Origin: a bacterium
GTDB lineage: Bacteria > Bacillota > Bacilli > Lactobacillales > Streptococcaceae
Length of the DNA: 64,000 bases
Direction of reading: 5' to 3'
Assembly (NCBI GenBank): GCA_905221195.1
Contig: CAJNCF010000001.1
Coordinates: 287,179-351,178, forward strand
Within the stretch, counting starts at the first letter, position 1. Each line of letters opens with the position of its first letter. Below the pieces are notes generated by a model. That model ran no database searches. It had not been told where the DNA came from and was given only the letters and a program-made list of their open reading frames with translations. The translations under genes and the position numbers were made by a program. Below, piece after piece: positions 56,085-64,000 of this stretch.

Positions 56085-56675
56085 ATGAGTAAAATGTATT
56101 ATGCAGAAAATCCTGACGCTGCTCACGACATTCATGAGTTGAGAGTGGAATTGTTGGGAGAAAAAATGACCTTTTTGACAGATGCGGGTGTTTTTAGCAA
56201 GAAAATGGTTGACTTTGGTAGTCAACTCTTGCTCAAGTGTCTAGAGGTCAATCAAGGCGAGACTGTCCTTGATGTAGGCTGCGGTTACGGGCCTTTAGGC
56301 TTGTCCTTGGCTAAGGCTTTTGGAGTTCAGGCGACCATGGTCGATATCAATAATCGTGCCTTGGATTTGGCGCGACAAAATGCTGAACGAAATAAAGTGG
56401 CAGCGACGATTTTCCAGTCCAACATCTATGAGCAAGTTGAAGGGAAATTTGACCATATCATTTCCAATCCACCTATCCGTGCAGGAAAGCAAGTGGTTCA
56501 TGAAATCATTGAAAAAAGTAAAGATTTCTTGGGAATTGGTGGAGATTTAACAATCGTTATCCAGAAAAAACAAGGGGCTCCAAGTGCCAAGTCCAAGATG
56601 GAAGAGGTGTTTGGCAATTGTGAAATCGTCAAAAAAGATAAGGGATACTATATCCTTAGAAGTGTGAAAGAATGA
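56085..56675 (+). CDS. Class I SAM-dependent methyltransferase (RsmC/RlmG-like)
   Basis: 196 residues. The SAM motif I is VLDVGCGYGPLGLSLA, the acidic ribose-binding residue is in MVDINNRALDLA, and NPPIRAGK matches the NPPY/F-type motif IV of RsmC-like rRNA guanine-N2 methyltransferases. TGGTAAAAT ends 6 bases before the ATG, so the mRNA is probably leaderless. It overlaps pdp by 4 bases and heads the pdp-deoC-cdd-pnrA series. Confidence 0.9.
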   Translation: MSKMYYAENPDAAHDIHELRVELLGEKMTFLTDAGVFSKKMVDFGSQLLLKCLEVNQGETVLDVGCGYGPLGLSLAKAFGVQATMVDINNRALDLARQNAERNKVAATIFQSNIYEQVEGKFDHIISNPPIRAGKQVVHEIIEKSKDFLGIGGDLTIVIQKKQGAPSAKSKMEEVFGNCEIVKKDKGYYILRSVKE

Positions 56676-57949
56676 GAGCAGTTGATTTAATCCAAAAAAA
56701 ACGAGACGGTCAAGAATTGACTTCGAGTGAAATTGAATGGCTAGTTGAAGGCTATGTGTCAGGAGCTGTTCCTGATTATCAGATGTCTGCCTTTGCTATG
56801 GCTGTTTATTTCAAAGGAATGACGACACGAGAAATCTCAGATTTGACTATGAATATGGTCAAGACTGGTCAAGAGTTTGATTTATCAGCTATTGATGGGG
56901 TTAAGGTTGACAAGCATTCTACTGGTGGAGTTGGTGATAAGGTGACCTTGATTTTGGCTCCTCTTGTTGCTAGCTTTAGTGTACCTGTAGCCAAAATGAG
57001 TGGTCGTGGTCTTGGTCATACTGGGGGAACAATTGATAAACTGGAGTCTATCAAGGGCTATCAAGTAGAACGTAGTCAAGAAGATTTCATTCGTCAGGTG
57101 CAGGGCATTGGAGTGTCCGTCATTGGGCAATCAGACCAGCTGGTTAAAGCAGATAAGCTTCTCTACGCCCTCCGTGATGTGACCGCAACTGTCGACACGA
57201 TTCCTTTGATTGCGAGTTCGGTGATGAGCAAGAAAATCGCGGCAGGGGCGGATGCTATTTTGCTAGACGTAACTGTCGGAGAGGGTGCCTTCATGAAAAC
57301 TGTTGATGAAGCGCGTGAATTGGCTCAAACCATGGTAGATCTTGGCAAGGCTGTTGGTCGGAAAACGGTAGCAGTGATTACAGATATGAGCCAGCCCTTG
57401 GGACGAGCGATTGGAAATCGTCTGGAAATCCTTGAAGCACTGGAGATTTTACAAGGACAAGGCCGTCAGGATATTACCCACTTTATTTGTGAGTTGGCTC
57501 AAATTATGCTTGGACTGGCAAATGTAAATAAAACAGTTGAAGAAGTTCGCCAACATCTTGAAAATGGTAAGGCACTGGCTAAGTTTGAGGAGATGGTCAA
57601 AGCCCAAGGTGGAGACTTGGAAGACCTCTATCGTCCTGTCAATGTGGCCCATGTGGTGGAAATCCCTGCTCAGGAAACGGGTGTCATTTCAGCTCTTCCA
57701 GCTATGGAATTTGGGCTTTATGCTATGAGACTGGGTGCTGGTCGTGCAGTCAAGACTGATGACTTGGACTATGAAACTGGAATTGTTTTTGAAAAGAAGG
57801 TTGGAGACTCCGTTCAAAAGGGAGAAATTGTTGCAAAAGTATACACAAATGGAAAAAATTCTCCTCAGCTAGTTACAGATTTTCAAAAATATGTTAAAAT
57901 AAATGACAGGGTGCAAAGTTTACGAGAAATTATAGAAATTATCTCATAA
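56672..57949 (+). CDS. pdp: Pyrimidine-nucleoside phosphorylase
   Basis: 425 residues. It opens with an alpha domain RAVDLIQKKRDGQELTSSEI, then the phosphate-binding signature KHSTGGVGDKVTLIL, SGRGLGHTGGTIDKLES and a C-terminal PYNP domain. It cleaves uridine, thymidine and deoxyuridine to base plus (deoxy)ribose 1-phosphate. It overlaps the methyltransferase gene by ATGA and is followed by deoC after 19 bases. Confidence 0.96.
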   Translation: MRAVDLIQKKRDGQELTSSEIEWLVEGYVSGAVPDYQMSAFAMAVYFKGMTTREISDLTMNMVKTGQEFDLSAIDGVKVDKHSTGGVGDKVTLILAPLVASFSVPVAKMSGRGLGHTGGTIDKLESIKGYQVERSQEDFIRQVQGIGVSVIGQSDQLVKADKLLYALRDVTATVDTIPLIASSVMSKKIAAGADAILLDVTVGEGAFMKTVDEARELAQTMVDLGKAVGRKTVAVITDMSQPLGRAIGNRLEILEALEILQGQGRQDITHFICELAQIMLGLANVNKTVEEVRQHLENGKALAKFEEMVKAQGGDLEDLYRPVNVAHVVEIPAQETGVISALPAMEFGLYAMRLGAGRAVKTDDLDYETGIVFEKKVGDSVQKGEIVAKVYTNGKNSPQLVTDFQKYVKINDRVQSLREIIEIIS

Positions 57950-57968
57950 ACTATAGGAGAATCCGTAT

Positions 57969-58631
57969 ATGAAACTAAATAAATATATCGATCATACGCT
58001 TTTAAAACAAGATGCGACAGAAAAACAAATTGATTGTTTGTTGTCTGAGGCTAGAGAGTATGATTTTGCCAGTGTTTGCGTTAATCCGACCTGGGTTGAA
58101 CATGCTAAAAAAGGGCTTGAAGGTACAGATGTCAAGGTCTGTACTGTAGTTGGTTTTCCCTTGGGAGCAACAACTTCAGCCGTGAAAGCATTTGAAACAA
58201 AAGAAGCTATCCAACATGGTGCAGATGAGATTGATATGGTGATCAATGTTGGAGCTCTCAAATCAGGTAATTTAGCCTTGGTTGAATCAGACATCCGTGC
58301 TACTGTAGAAGCAAGTGGTGACAAGTTGGTTAAAGTCATTATTGAAGCTTGCCTTCTGACCGACCAAGAAAAAGTTGTGGCTTGTCAATTAGCCCAAAAA
58401 GCGGGAGCTGACTTTGTCAAAACATCTACTGGCTTTTCAACTGGTGGCGCTACGATAGCGGATGTTACATTAATGCGTGAAACAGTTGGACCTGATATGG
58501 GTGTCAAGGCAGCTGGTGGAGCTCGTTCATATGCAGATGCTACTGCCTTTGTGGAAGCAGGGGCGACCCGTATCGGAACGTCAGCTGGGGTAGCCATTTT
58601 AAAAGGAGAATTAGCTGATGGCGACTACTGA
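57969..58631 (+). CDS. deoC: Deoxyribose-phosphate aldolase
   Basis: 220 residues, TIM barrel. HTLLKQDAT begins the barrel. The Schiff-base Lys lies in [14 protein letters not shown], and a second conserved Lys is in [12 protein letters not shown]. It splits 2-deoxyribose 5-phosphate to acetaldehyde and glyceraldehyde 3-phosphate. It overlaps cdd by 14 bases in a different frame, so the genes are coupled. Confidence 0.97.
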   Translation: MKLNKYIDHTLLKQDATEKQIDCLLSEAREYDFASVCVNPTWVEHAKKGLEGTDVKVCTVVGFPLGATTSAVKAFETKEAIQHGADEIDMVINVGALKSGNLALVESDIRATVEASGDKLVKVIIEACLLTDQEKVVACQLAQKAGADFVKTSTGFSTGGATIADVTLMRETVGPDMGVKAAGGARSYADATAFVEAGATRIGTSAGVAILKGELADGDY

Positions 58632-59007
58632 GTTGATTGAACTAGCTATTGAAACCAGCAAGCAAGCCTATGTCCCCTATTCTCACTTTCCTATCGGAGC
58701 AGTTTTAGTGGCAAAAGACGGAAGTGTTTACACGGGAGTGAATATCGAAAATGCTAGCTATCCTTTGACCAATTGCGGTGAGAGAACAGCCATTTTTAAA
58801 GCAGTTTCTGAAGGCCAAAGAGAGTTTTCAGAATTGATTGTCTATGGACAAACTGAAAAACCAATTTCGCCATGTGGTGCTTGTCGCCAAGTGATGGCTG
58901 AATTTTTTGAACAAGATCTAAAAGTGACTTTAGTCGCAAAAGATAAATCGACGGTCGAGATGACGGTCGGGGAGTTACTTCCATACTCTTTTACAGACTT
59001 AAACTAG
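58618..59007 (+). CDS. cdd: Cytidine deaminase
   Basis: 129 residues of homotetrameric type. The zinc-binding motif is [12 protein letters not shown] with the catalytic Glu and [12 protein letters not shown]. It deaminates cytidine and deoxycytidine so that Pdp can use them. It overlaps deoC by 14 bases and uses AAAGGAGAA within that gene as ribosome binding site. Confidence 0.97.
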   Translation: MATTELIELAIETSKQAYVPYSHFPIGAVLVAKDGSVYTGVNIENASYPLTNCGERTAIFKAVSEGQREFSELIVYGQTEKPISPCGACRQVMAEFFEQDLKVTLVAKDKSTVEMTVGELLPYSFTDLN

Positions 59008-59096
59008 TCTGAGTCGCTCTCTGAGTGGCACGGTCCTTGTGGCCAATAAATCCATACTTGCAACATCGTTGCACATCTTATTTAGGAGGTTCAGTA

Positions 59097-60149
59097 ATGA
59101 ACAAGAAACAATGGCTAGGCCTTGGTCTAGTTGCAGTGGCAGCAGTTGGACTTGCTGCATGTGGTAACCGCTCTTCTCGTAACGCAGCTTCATCTTCTGA
59201 TGTGAAGACAAAAGCAGCAATCGTCACTGATACTGGTGGTGTTGATGACAAATCATTCAACCAATCAGCTTGGGAAGGTTTGCAAGACTGGGGTAAAGAA
59301 CACAATCTTTCAAAAGATAAAGGTTTCACTTACTTCCAATCAACAAGTGAAGCTGACTACGCTAACAACTTGCAACAAGCGGCTGGAAGTTACAACCTAA
59401 TCTTTGGTGTTGGTTTTGCTCTTCACAATGCAGTTGAAGAAGCAGCAAAAGACCACTCTGATTTGAACTATGTCTTGATTGATGATGTGATTAAAGATCA
59501 AAAGAACGTTGCTAGCGTAACATTTGCTGATAACGAAGCTGCTTACCTTGCAGGTGTTGCAGCAGCTAAAACAACTAAAACAAAACAAGTTGGTTTTGTA
59601 GGTGGTATTGAGTCTGAAGTTATCTCACGTTTTGCAGCTGGATTTAAAGCTGGTGTTGAGTCAGTAGACCCATCTATCAAAGTTCAAGTAGACTACGCTG
59701 GTTCATTTGGTGATGCTGCTAAAGGTAAAACAATTGCAGCAGCACAATACGCAGCTGGTGCAGACGTTGTTTACCAAGCAGCAGGTGGAACAGGTGCTGG
59801 TGTCTTTGCGGAAGCAAAATCACTCAACGAAAGCCGTCCTGAAAGTGAAAAAGTCTGGGTTATCGGTGTTGACCGTGACCAAGTAGCAGAAGGTAAATAC
59901 ACTTCTAAAGATGGTAAAGAATCAAACTTTGTTCTTGTATCTACTTTGAAACAAGTTGGTACAACTGTAAAAGATATTGCGAACAAGGCAGAAAAAGGTG
60001 AATTCCCTGGCGGTCAAGTGATTGTTTACTCATTGAAAGATAAAGGGGTTGACTTGGCAGTGACAAACCTTTCAGAAGAAGGTAAAAAAGCTGTTGAAGC
60101 TGCTAAAGCTAAAATCCTTGATGGAAGCGTAAAAGTTCCTGAAAAATAA
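59097..60149 (+). CDS. pnrA: Nucleoside-binding lipoprotein of ABC transporter (PnrA)
   Basis: 350 residues. The lipoprotein signal MNKKQWLGLGLVAVAAVGLA is followed by the lipobox LAAC, with Cys22 the lipidated residue. The mature part is a BMP/Med-type substrate-binding fold (AIVTDTGGVDDKSFNQSAWE, YNLIFGVGFALHNAVEEAAK, GADVVYQAAGGTGAGVF). The pneumococcal homologue binds purine nucleosides. TTTAGGAGGTTCAGTA precedes the start. The short gap after cdd contains the small hairpin TGCAAC/GTTGCA. A strong stem-loop follows and probably sets its expression above that of the membrane components. Confidence 0.96.
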   Translation: MNKKQWLGLGLVAVAAVGLAACGNRSSRNAASSSDVKTKAAIVTDTGGVDDKSFNQSAWEGLQDWGKEHNLSKDKGFTYFQSTSEADYANNLQQAAGSYNLIFGVGFALHNAVEEAAKDHSDLNYVLIDDVIKDQKNVASVTFADNEAAYLAGVAAAKTTKTKQVGFVGGIESEVISRFAAGFKAGVESVDPSIKVQVDYAGSFGDAAKGKTIAAAQYAAGADVVYQAAGGTGAGVFAEAKSLNESRPESEKVWVIGVDRDQVAEGKYTSKDGKESNFVLVSTLKQVGTTVKDIANKAEKGEFPGGQVIVYSLKDKGVDLAVTNLSEEGKKAVEAAKAKILDGSVKVPEK

Positions 60150-60170
60150 TGGATGGAAGTCATTTCTTAG

Positions 60171-60196
60171 GAAGCGGCCCTCGGCCGCTTTTTTAA
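60171..60196 (+). terminator. Stem-loop after pnrA (attenuating terminator)
   Basis: AAGCGGCC/GGCCGCTT with loop CTC and a T6 run. It lies between the binding protein and the ABC genes, an arrangement that commonly gives more binding protein than transporter. Confidence 0.9.
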
Positions 60197-60292
60197 GAGT
60201 TGAGGCAAAGTCATTTTGTCTCAGTAAAGCTTGCTACTAGACAAACTAGCAAGTTTTATTGAAATAAAATAAGACTCTGAAAGGAAGAGCAC

Positions 60293-61828
60293 ATGGCACA
60301 CGAAAATGTCATTGAGATGCGTGATATTACCAAGGTGTTTGGTGAATTTGTTGCCAACGACAAAATCAATCTGCACCTACGCAAAGGTGAAATTCATGCA
60401 CTTTTAGGAGAAAATGGGGCTGGAAAGTCCACGCTCATGAACATGTTAGCAGGGCTTCTTGAACCAACCAGTGGTGAAATTGTGGTCAACGGTCAAGTTG
60501 TTAACCTCGACTCACCATCTAAAGCAGCTAGCTTGGGAATCGGAATGGTTCACCAGCACTTTATGTTGGTAGAGGCTTTCACAGTGGCTGAAAACATCAT
60601 TTTAGGAAGTGAATTGACTAAAAATGGTGTGCTAGATATCGCTGGAGCTAGCAAAGAAATCAAGGCTCTTTCTGAACGTTATGGCTTAGCTGTTGACCCT
60701 TCTGCCAAGGTAGCAGACATCTCAGTTGGAGCCCAACAACGTGTAGAAATTTTAAAAACCCTTTATCGGGGGGCTGATATCCTGATCTTTGACGAACCAA
60801 CGGCTGTCTTGACTCCATCAGAAATTGATGAGTTGATGGCTATTATGAAAAATCTTGTCAAAGAAGGAAAATCAATTATCTTGATCACTCACAAGTTGGA
60901 CGAGATTCGTGCAGTTTCTGACCGCGTTACAGTTATCCGTCGTGGGAAATCTATTGAAACCGTCGAAATTGCAGGAGCTACCAATGCTGATTTAGCAGAA
61001 ATGATGGTAGGTCGTTCTGTTTCCTTCAAAACAGAGAAACAAGCTTCCCAACCAAAAGAAGTGCTCTTGTCAATCAAAGATTTGGTGGTCAATGAAAACC
61101 GTGGTGTCCCAGCGGTGAAAAATCTATCCTTGGATGTTCGTGCTGGAGAGATTGTTGGTATTGCAGGGATTGATGGAAATGGTCAGTCTGAACTCATTCA
61201 AGCAATCACAGGCCTTCGTAAGGTTGAATCTGGTAGCATTGAGCTAAAAGGAGATTCAATTGTAGGCTTGCACCCACGTCAGATTACAGAGTTGAGTGTT
61301 GGGCACGTTCCAGAAGACCGTCATCGTGATGGTTTGATTTTGGAAATGATGATTTCTGAAAATATTGCTCTTCAAACCTACTACAAAGAACCACATAGTA
61401 AAAATGGAATTTTGAACTATTCAAATATCACTTCTTATGCTAAAAAGCTAATGGAAGAGTTTGATGTTCGTGCTGCCAGTGAATTTGTGCCTGCGGCTGC
61501 ACTCTCAGGAGGAAATCAACAAAAAGCAATTATTGCTCGTGAAATTGATCGAGATCCTGATCTCCTTATCGTCAGTCAGCCAACTCGTGGTTTGGATGTC
61601 GGTGCCATTGAATATATCCACAAACGCTTGATTGAAGAGCGTGATAATGGCAAGGCTGTTCTAGTTGTCAGCTTTGAATTGGATGAGATTTTAAACGTCT
61701 CAGACCGTATTGCCGTTATCCATGATGGTAAGATTCAAGGTATTGTGTCACCAGAAACAACCAATAAACAAGAACTTGGTGTCTTGATGGCTGGTGGAAA
61801 CTTGGGAAAGGAGAAGAGTGATGTCTAA
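60293..61828 (+). CDS. Nucleoside ABC transporter ATP-binding protein
   Basis: 511 residues with two fused ABC domains. Domain 1 has Walker A LGENGAGKST, the variant signature ISVGAQQRVEIL and Walker B LIFDEPTAVLTP. Domain 2 has a degenerate Walker A (GIDGNGQSEL), signature LSGGNQQK and LIVSQPTRGLD in place of DEPT. That asymmetry is normal for the sugar/nucleoside class. It works with the two permeases and PnrA. It overlaps the first permease by 8 bases. Confidence 0.95.
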   Translation: MAHENVIEMRDITKVFGEFVANDKINLHLRKGEIHALLGENGAGKSTLMNMLAGLLEPTSGEIVVNGQVVNLDSPSKAASLGIGMVHQHFMLVEAFTVAENIILGSELTKNGVLDIAGASKEIKALSERYGLAVDPSAKVADISVGAQQRVEILKTLYRGADILIFDEPTAVLTPSEIDELMAIMKNLVKEGKSIILITHKLDEIRAVSDRVTVIRRGKSIETVEIAGATNADLAEMMVGRSVSFKTEKQASQPKEVLLSIKDLVVNENRGVPAVKNLSLDVRAGEIVGIAGIDGNGQSELIQAITGLRKVESGSIELKGDSIVGLHPRQITELSVGHVPEDRHRDGLILEMMISENIALQTYYKEPHSKNGILNYSNITSYAKKLMEEFDVRAASEFVPAAALSGGNQQKAIIAREIDRDPDLLIVSQPTRGLDVGAIEYIHKRLIEERDNGKAVLVVSFELDEILNVSDRIAVIHDGKIQGIVSPETTNKQELGVLMAGGNLGKEKSDV

Positions 61829-62879
61829 AAAATTACAACAAATTTCGGTTCCCTTGATTTCTGTCTTCCTAGGAATTTTACTCGGAGCCATTGTCATGTG
61901 GATCTTCGGTTATGATGCTATTTGGGGCTACGAAGAATTGTTCTATACAGCCTTTGGTAGTCTGCGTGGGATTGGGGAAATCTTTCGTGCCATGGGGCCT
62001 TTGGTCTTGATTGGTCTTGGTTTTGCCGTTGCCAGTCGTGCAGGTTTCTTTAATGTTGGACTTCCTGGTCAGGCTTTGGCTGGTTGGATTCTCAGTGGTT
62101 GGTTTGCCTTGTCGCATCCAGATATGCCACGTCCCTTGATGATTCTAGCAACTATCGTGATTGCCTTGATTGCTGGTGGAATTGTTGGTGCCATTCCAGG
62201 TATTCTTAGAGCCTATCTAGGAACATCAGAGGTTATCGTAACCATCATGATGAACTACATTGTCTTATATGTAGGAAATGCCTTTATCCATGCCTTTCCT
62301 AAAGACTTCATGCAAAGTACAGATTCGACGATTCGTGTTGGGGCTAATGCAACCTATCAGACACCTTGGTTGGCTGAGTTGACTGGTAATTCACGGATGA
62401 ATATTGGTATTTTCTTTGCTCTTATTGCCGTTGCAGTCATTTGGTTCATGCTCAAGAAAACAACCCTTGGTTTTGAAATCCGTGCGGTTGGTCTCAATTC
62501 TCACGCATCAGAATACGCTGGTATCTCTGCAAAACGAACAATTATCCTCTCAATGATTATCTCAGGTGCCTTGGCAGGTCTTGGTGGAGCTGTTGAAGGT
62601 TTGGGAACCTTCCAGAACGTCTATGTTCAAGGGGCGTCATTAGCTGTCGGATTTAATGGTATGGCAGTTAGCCTGCTTGCGGCCAACTCACCAATTGGTA
62701 TTCTCTTTGCAGCTTTCCTATTTGGTGTTCTCCAGGTTGGAGCCCCTGGTATGAATGCGGCGCAGGTGCCATCTGAGCTTGTCAGCATTGTAACAGCGTC
62801 TATTATCTTCTTTGTCAGTGTTCATTATCTTATCGAACGCTTTGTCAAACCGAAAAAACAAGTTAAAGGAGGTAAGTAA
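61821..62879 (+). CDS. Nucleoside ABC transporter permease 1
   Basis: 352 residues with about ten membrane helices of the BPD_transp_2 family. Landmarks are GPLVLIGLGFAVASRAGFFN, GTSEVIVTIMMNYIVLYVGN and RAVGLNSHASEYAGISAKR. The start at 61821 lies within the end of the ATPase gene and follows AAAGGAGAAGAGTG. It forms a heterodimer with the next permease. Confidence 0.94.
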   Translation: MSKKLQQISVPLISVFLGILLGAIVMWIFGYDAIWGYEELFYTAFGSLRGIGEIFRAMGPLVLIGLGFAVASRAGFFNVGLPGQALAGWILSGWFALSHPDMPRPLMILATIVIALIAGGIVGAIPGILRAYLGTSEVIVTIMMNYIVLYVGNAFIHAFPKDFMQSTDSTIRVGANATYQTPWLAELTGNSRMNIGIFFALIAVAVIWFMLKKTTLGFEIRAVGLNSHASEYAGISAKRTIILSMIISGALAGLGGAVEGLGTFQNVYVQGASLAVGFNGMAVSLLAANSPIGILFAAFLFGVLQVGAPGMNAAQVPSELVSIVTASIIFFVSVHYLIERFVKPKKQVKGGK

Positions 62880-62881
62880 AG

Positions 62882-63838
62882 ATGTCTATTACAACCTTGC
62901 TCACCCTCTTGGTGTCTTCTATGCTGATTTACTCAGCACCCCTCATCTTTACAAGTATCGGTGGTGTTTTCTCTGAACGTGGTGGTGTGGTAAACGTCGG
63001 CCTTGAAGGAATTATGGTTATGGGTGCCTTTTCTGGAGTCGTCTTTAACCTTGAATTTGCAGAACAATTTGGAGCAGCAACTCCATGGCTATCTTTGTTA
63101 GTCGCAGGATTGGTAGGGGGAATCTTTTCTATCATCCACGCAGCAGCAACGGTTCATTTCCGTGCAGACCATGTTGTCAGCGGTACGGTTTTGAACTTGA
63201 TGGCGCCAGCCTTGGCTGTTTTCTTGGTGAAAGTTCTTTATAATAAAGGACAAACAGATAACTTAAGTCAGACTTTTGGACGCTTTGACTTCCCAGTCTT
63301 GGCAAATATCCCAGTGATTGGTGATATCTTCTTCAAATCAACAAGTCTGCTAGGTTATATCGCGATTGCCTTCTCATTTCTTGCTTGGTTTATCCTCTTC
63401 AAGACTCGCTTTGGTCTTCGTCTCCGCTCTGTAGGTGAACATCCTCAAGCAGCGGATACCTTGGGAATCAATGTCTACAAGATGAGATATTTAGGGGTTA
63501 TTATTTCAGGTTTCTTGGGTGGAATTGGGGGAGCGATTTATGCTCAATCAATCTCAGTTAACTTCTCAGTGACAACTATTGTTGGACCTGGATTTATCGC
63601 CCTTGCTGCGATGATCTTTGGTAAATGGAATCCAATCGGAGCTATGCTTTCTAGTCTCTTCTTTGGACTTTCACAAAGTTTGGCTGTTATCGGTTCTCAA
63701 TTGCCATTCCTACAAGGAGTGCCTGCGGTTTACCTTCAAATCGCACCTTATGTTTTGACTATTTTGGTCTTGGCAGCCTTCTTTGGAAAAGCAGTTGCAC
63801 CAAAAGCAGATGGTATCAACTATATCAAATCAAAATAA
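62882..63838 (+). CDS. Nucleoside ABC transporter permease 2
   Basis: 318 residues of the same family, with about eight or nine helices: YSAPLIFTSIGGVFSERGGV, NVGLEGIMVMGAFSG and RSVGEHPQAADTLGINVYKM. It follows permease 1 after 2 bases with AAAGGAGGTAAGTAAAG. It is the last gene of the import operon. An IS3-type element begins 27 bases after its stop. Confidence 0.94.
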   Translation: MSITTLLTLLVSSMLIYSAPLIFTSIGGVFSERGGVVNVGLEGIMVMGAFSGVVFNLEFAEQFGAATPWLSLLVAGLVGGIFSIIHAAATVHFRADHVVSGTVLNLMAPALAVFLVKVLYNKGQTDNLSQTFGRFDFPVLANIPVIGDIFFKSTSLLGYIAIAFSFLAWFILFKTRFGLRLRSVGEHPQAADTLGINVYKMRYLGVIISGFLGGIGGAIYAQSISVNFSVTTIVGPGFIALAAMIFGKWNPIGAMLSSLFFGLSQSLAVIGSQLPFLQGVPAVYLQIAPYVLTILVLAAFFGKAVAPKADGINYIKSK

Positions 63839-63865
63839 GCATATAAAAAAACGTCAGTTCTGTTT

Positions 63866-64000
63866 TGTACTGACCCCAAAAAGTTGGACAAATAATTATT
63901 GAAAGGATTTAGTTCTGTATTGGACAGGACTAAGTCCTTTTAGTTTTACCTTAATTCGTTTGTTGTTGTAGTAATCGATATAGTCTATAATGGCTTGTTC
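63866..64000 (-). mobile_element. IS3-family (IS150 group) insertion sequence, one end only
   Basis: TGTACTGACCCCAAAAAGTT at 63866, continuing GGACA, is the terminal inverted repeat of IS150-group elements. Inside lies the C-terminus of an OrfB transposase on the minus strand. The element runs off the window. It was inserted 3' of the nucleoside transporter operon, and CGTCAGT before it can still pair with ACTGAC from the element end. Confidence 0.85.
63896..64000 (-). CDS. IS3-family OrfB transposase, C-terminal end (partial)
   Basis: 34 residues up to the stop at 63896-63898: EQAIIDYIDYYNNKRIKVKL then KGLSPVQYRTKSFQ. This is the standard end of an IS150-type integrase-core transposase (IDYYN...R...L.G.SP..YR). 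The rest lies beyond the window, so whether it is intact is unknown. Confidence 0.88.
   Translation of the reverse strand, partial: EQAIIDYIDYYNNKRIKVKLKGLSPVQYRTKSFQ

Overview
The window looks like a chromosome segment from a mitis-group Streptococcus (S. pneumoniae, S. mitis or a close relative). This rests on low G+C, three BOX repeats, an IS1167-type insertion sequence, the CiaRH two-component system, a CtsR-type operator at clpE, a competence cin-box, and a gene order I recognise as pneumococcal core: rpsP-khpA, rimM-trmD, macAB-like, metG, pepN-ciaRH, dinG-rodA, gyrB-ezrA, clpE, folD, rpiA-deoB-punA-deoD, rpsT, coaA, pdp-deoC-cdd-pnrA.

Layout. 0-2.3 kb: an Xre regulator and membrane-protein pair with a paired operator, a BOX-interrupted gene remnant, then rpsP-khpA. 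2.6-7.4 kb: a DMT exporter, two alpha/beta hydrolases, rimM-trmD and a stand-alone ATP-cone protein. 7.5-13.4 kb: a PC4-like ssDNA-binding gene behind a competence box, bioY, gor and a MacAB-type efflux operon. 13.5-22.2 kb: metG, a PadR pair, a dense run of small genes (Tad2/DUF2829-like, SDR, Nudix, a solitary PEP-utilising barrel, ASCH) and pepN. 22.3-34.7 kb: ciaRH, a U32 peptidase, dinG, rodA, a DJ-1/PfpI protein, a HAD phosphatase, gyrB and ezrA. 34.7-36.1 kb: a complete IS1167-like element with an 8-bp target duplication and a frameshifted transposase. 36.2-44.7 kb: DUF1827, Nudix, clpE, a polar amino-acid ABC pair, folD and nnrD. 44.8-52.3 kb: rpiA, deoB, punA, an unusual secreted lipase, tandem structured RNA and deoD. 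52.5-56.7 kb: sir2, a P-loop kinase, rpsT, coaA and a methyltransferase. 56.7-63.8 kb: pdp, deoC, cdd and the pnrA-type nucleoside ABC transporter, followed by the edge of an IS3/IS150-group element.

How the genes work together. Two blocks cover import and breakdown of nucleosides. The transporter brings nucleosides in, Cdd deaminates cytidine, and Pdp, PunA and DeoD release the base. DeoB and DeoC then carry (deoxy)ribose phosphate into central metabolism, with RpiA linking to the pentose phosphate pathway.

Most notable: (1) the 909-residue exported protein between punA and deoD combines a class-3 lipase domain, two F-type (fucose-binding) lectin domains with intact signature residues, and a C-terminal domain that reads as domain 4 of a cholesterol-dependent cytolysin, with no pore-forming domains; (2) three tandem copies of a roughly 140-nt RNA with compensatory stem changes end exactly at the deoD start codon, which has no adjacent Shine-Dalgarno sequence.
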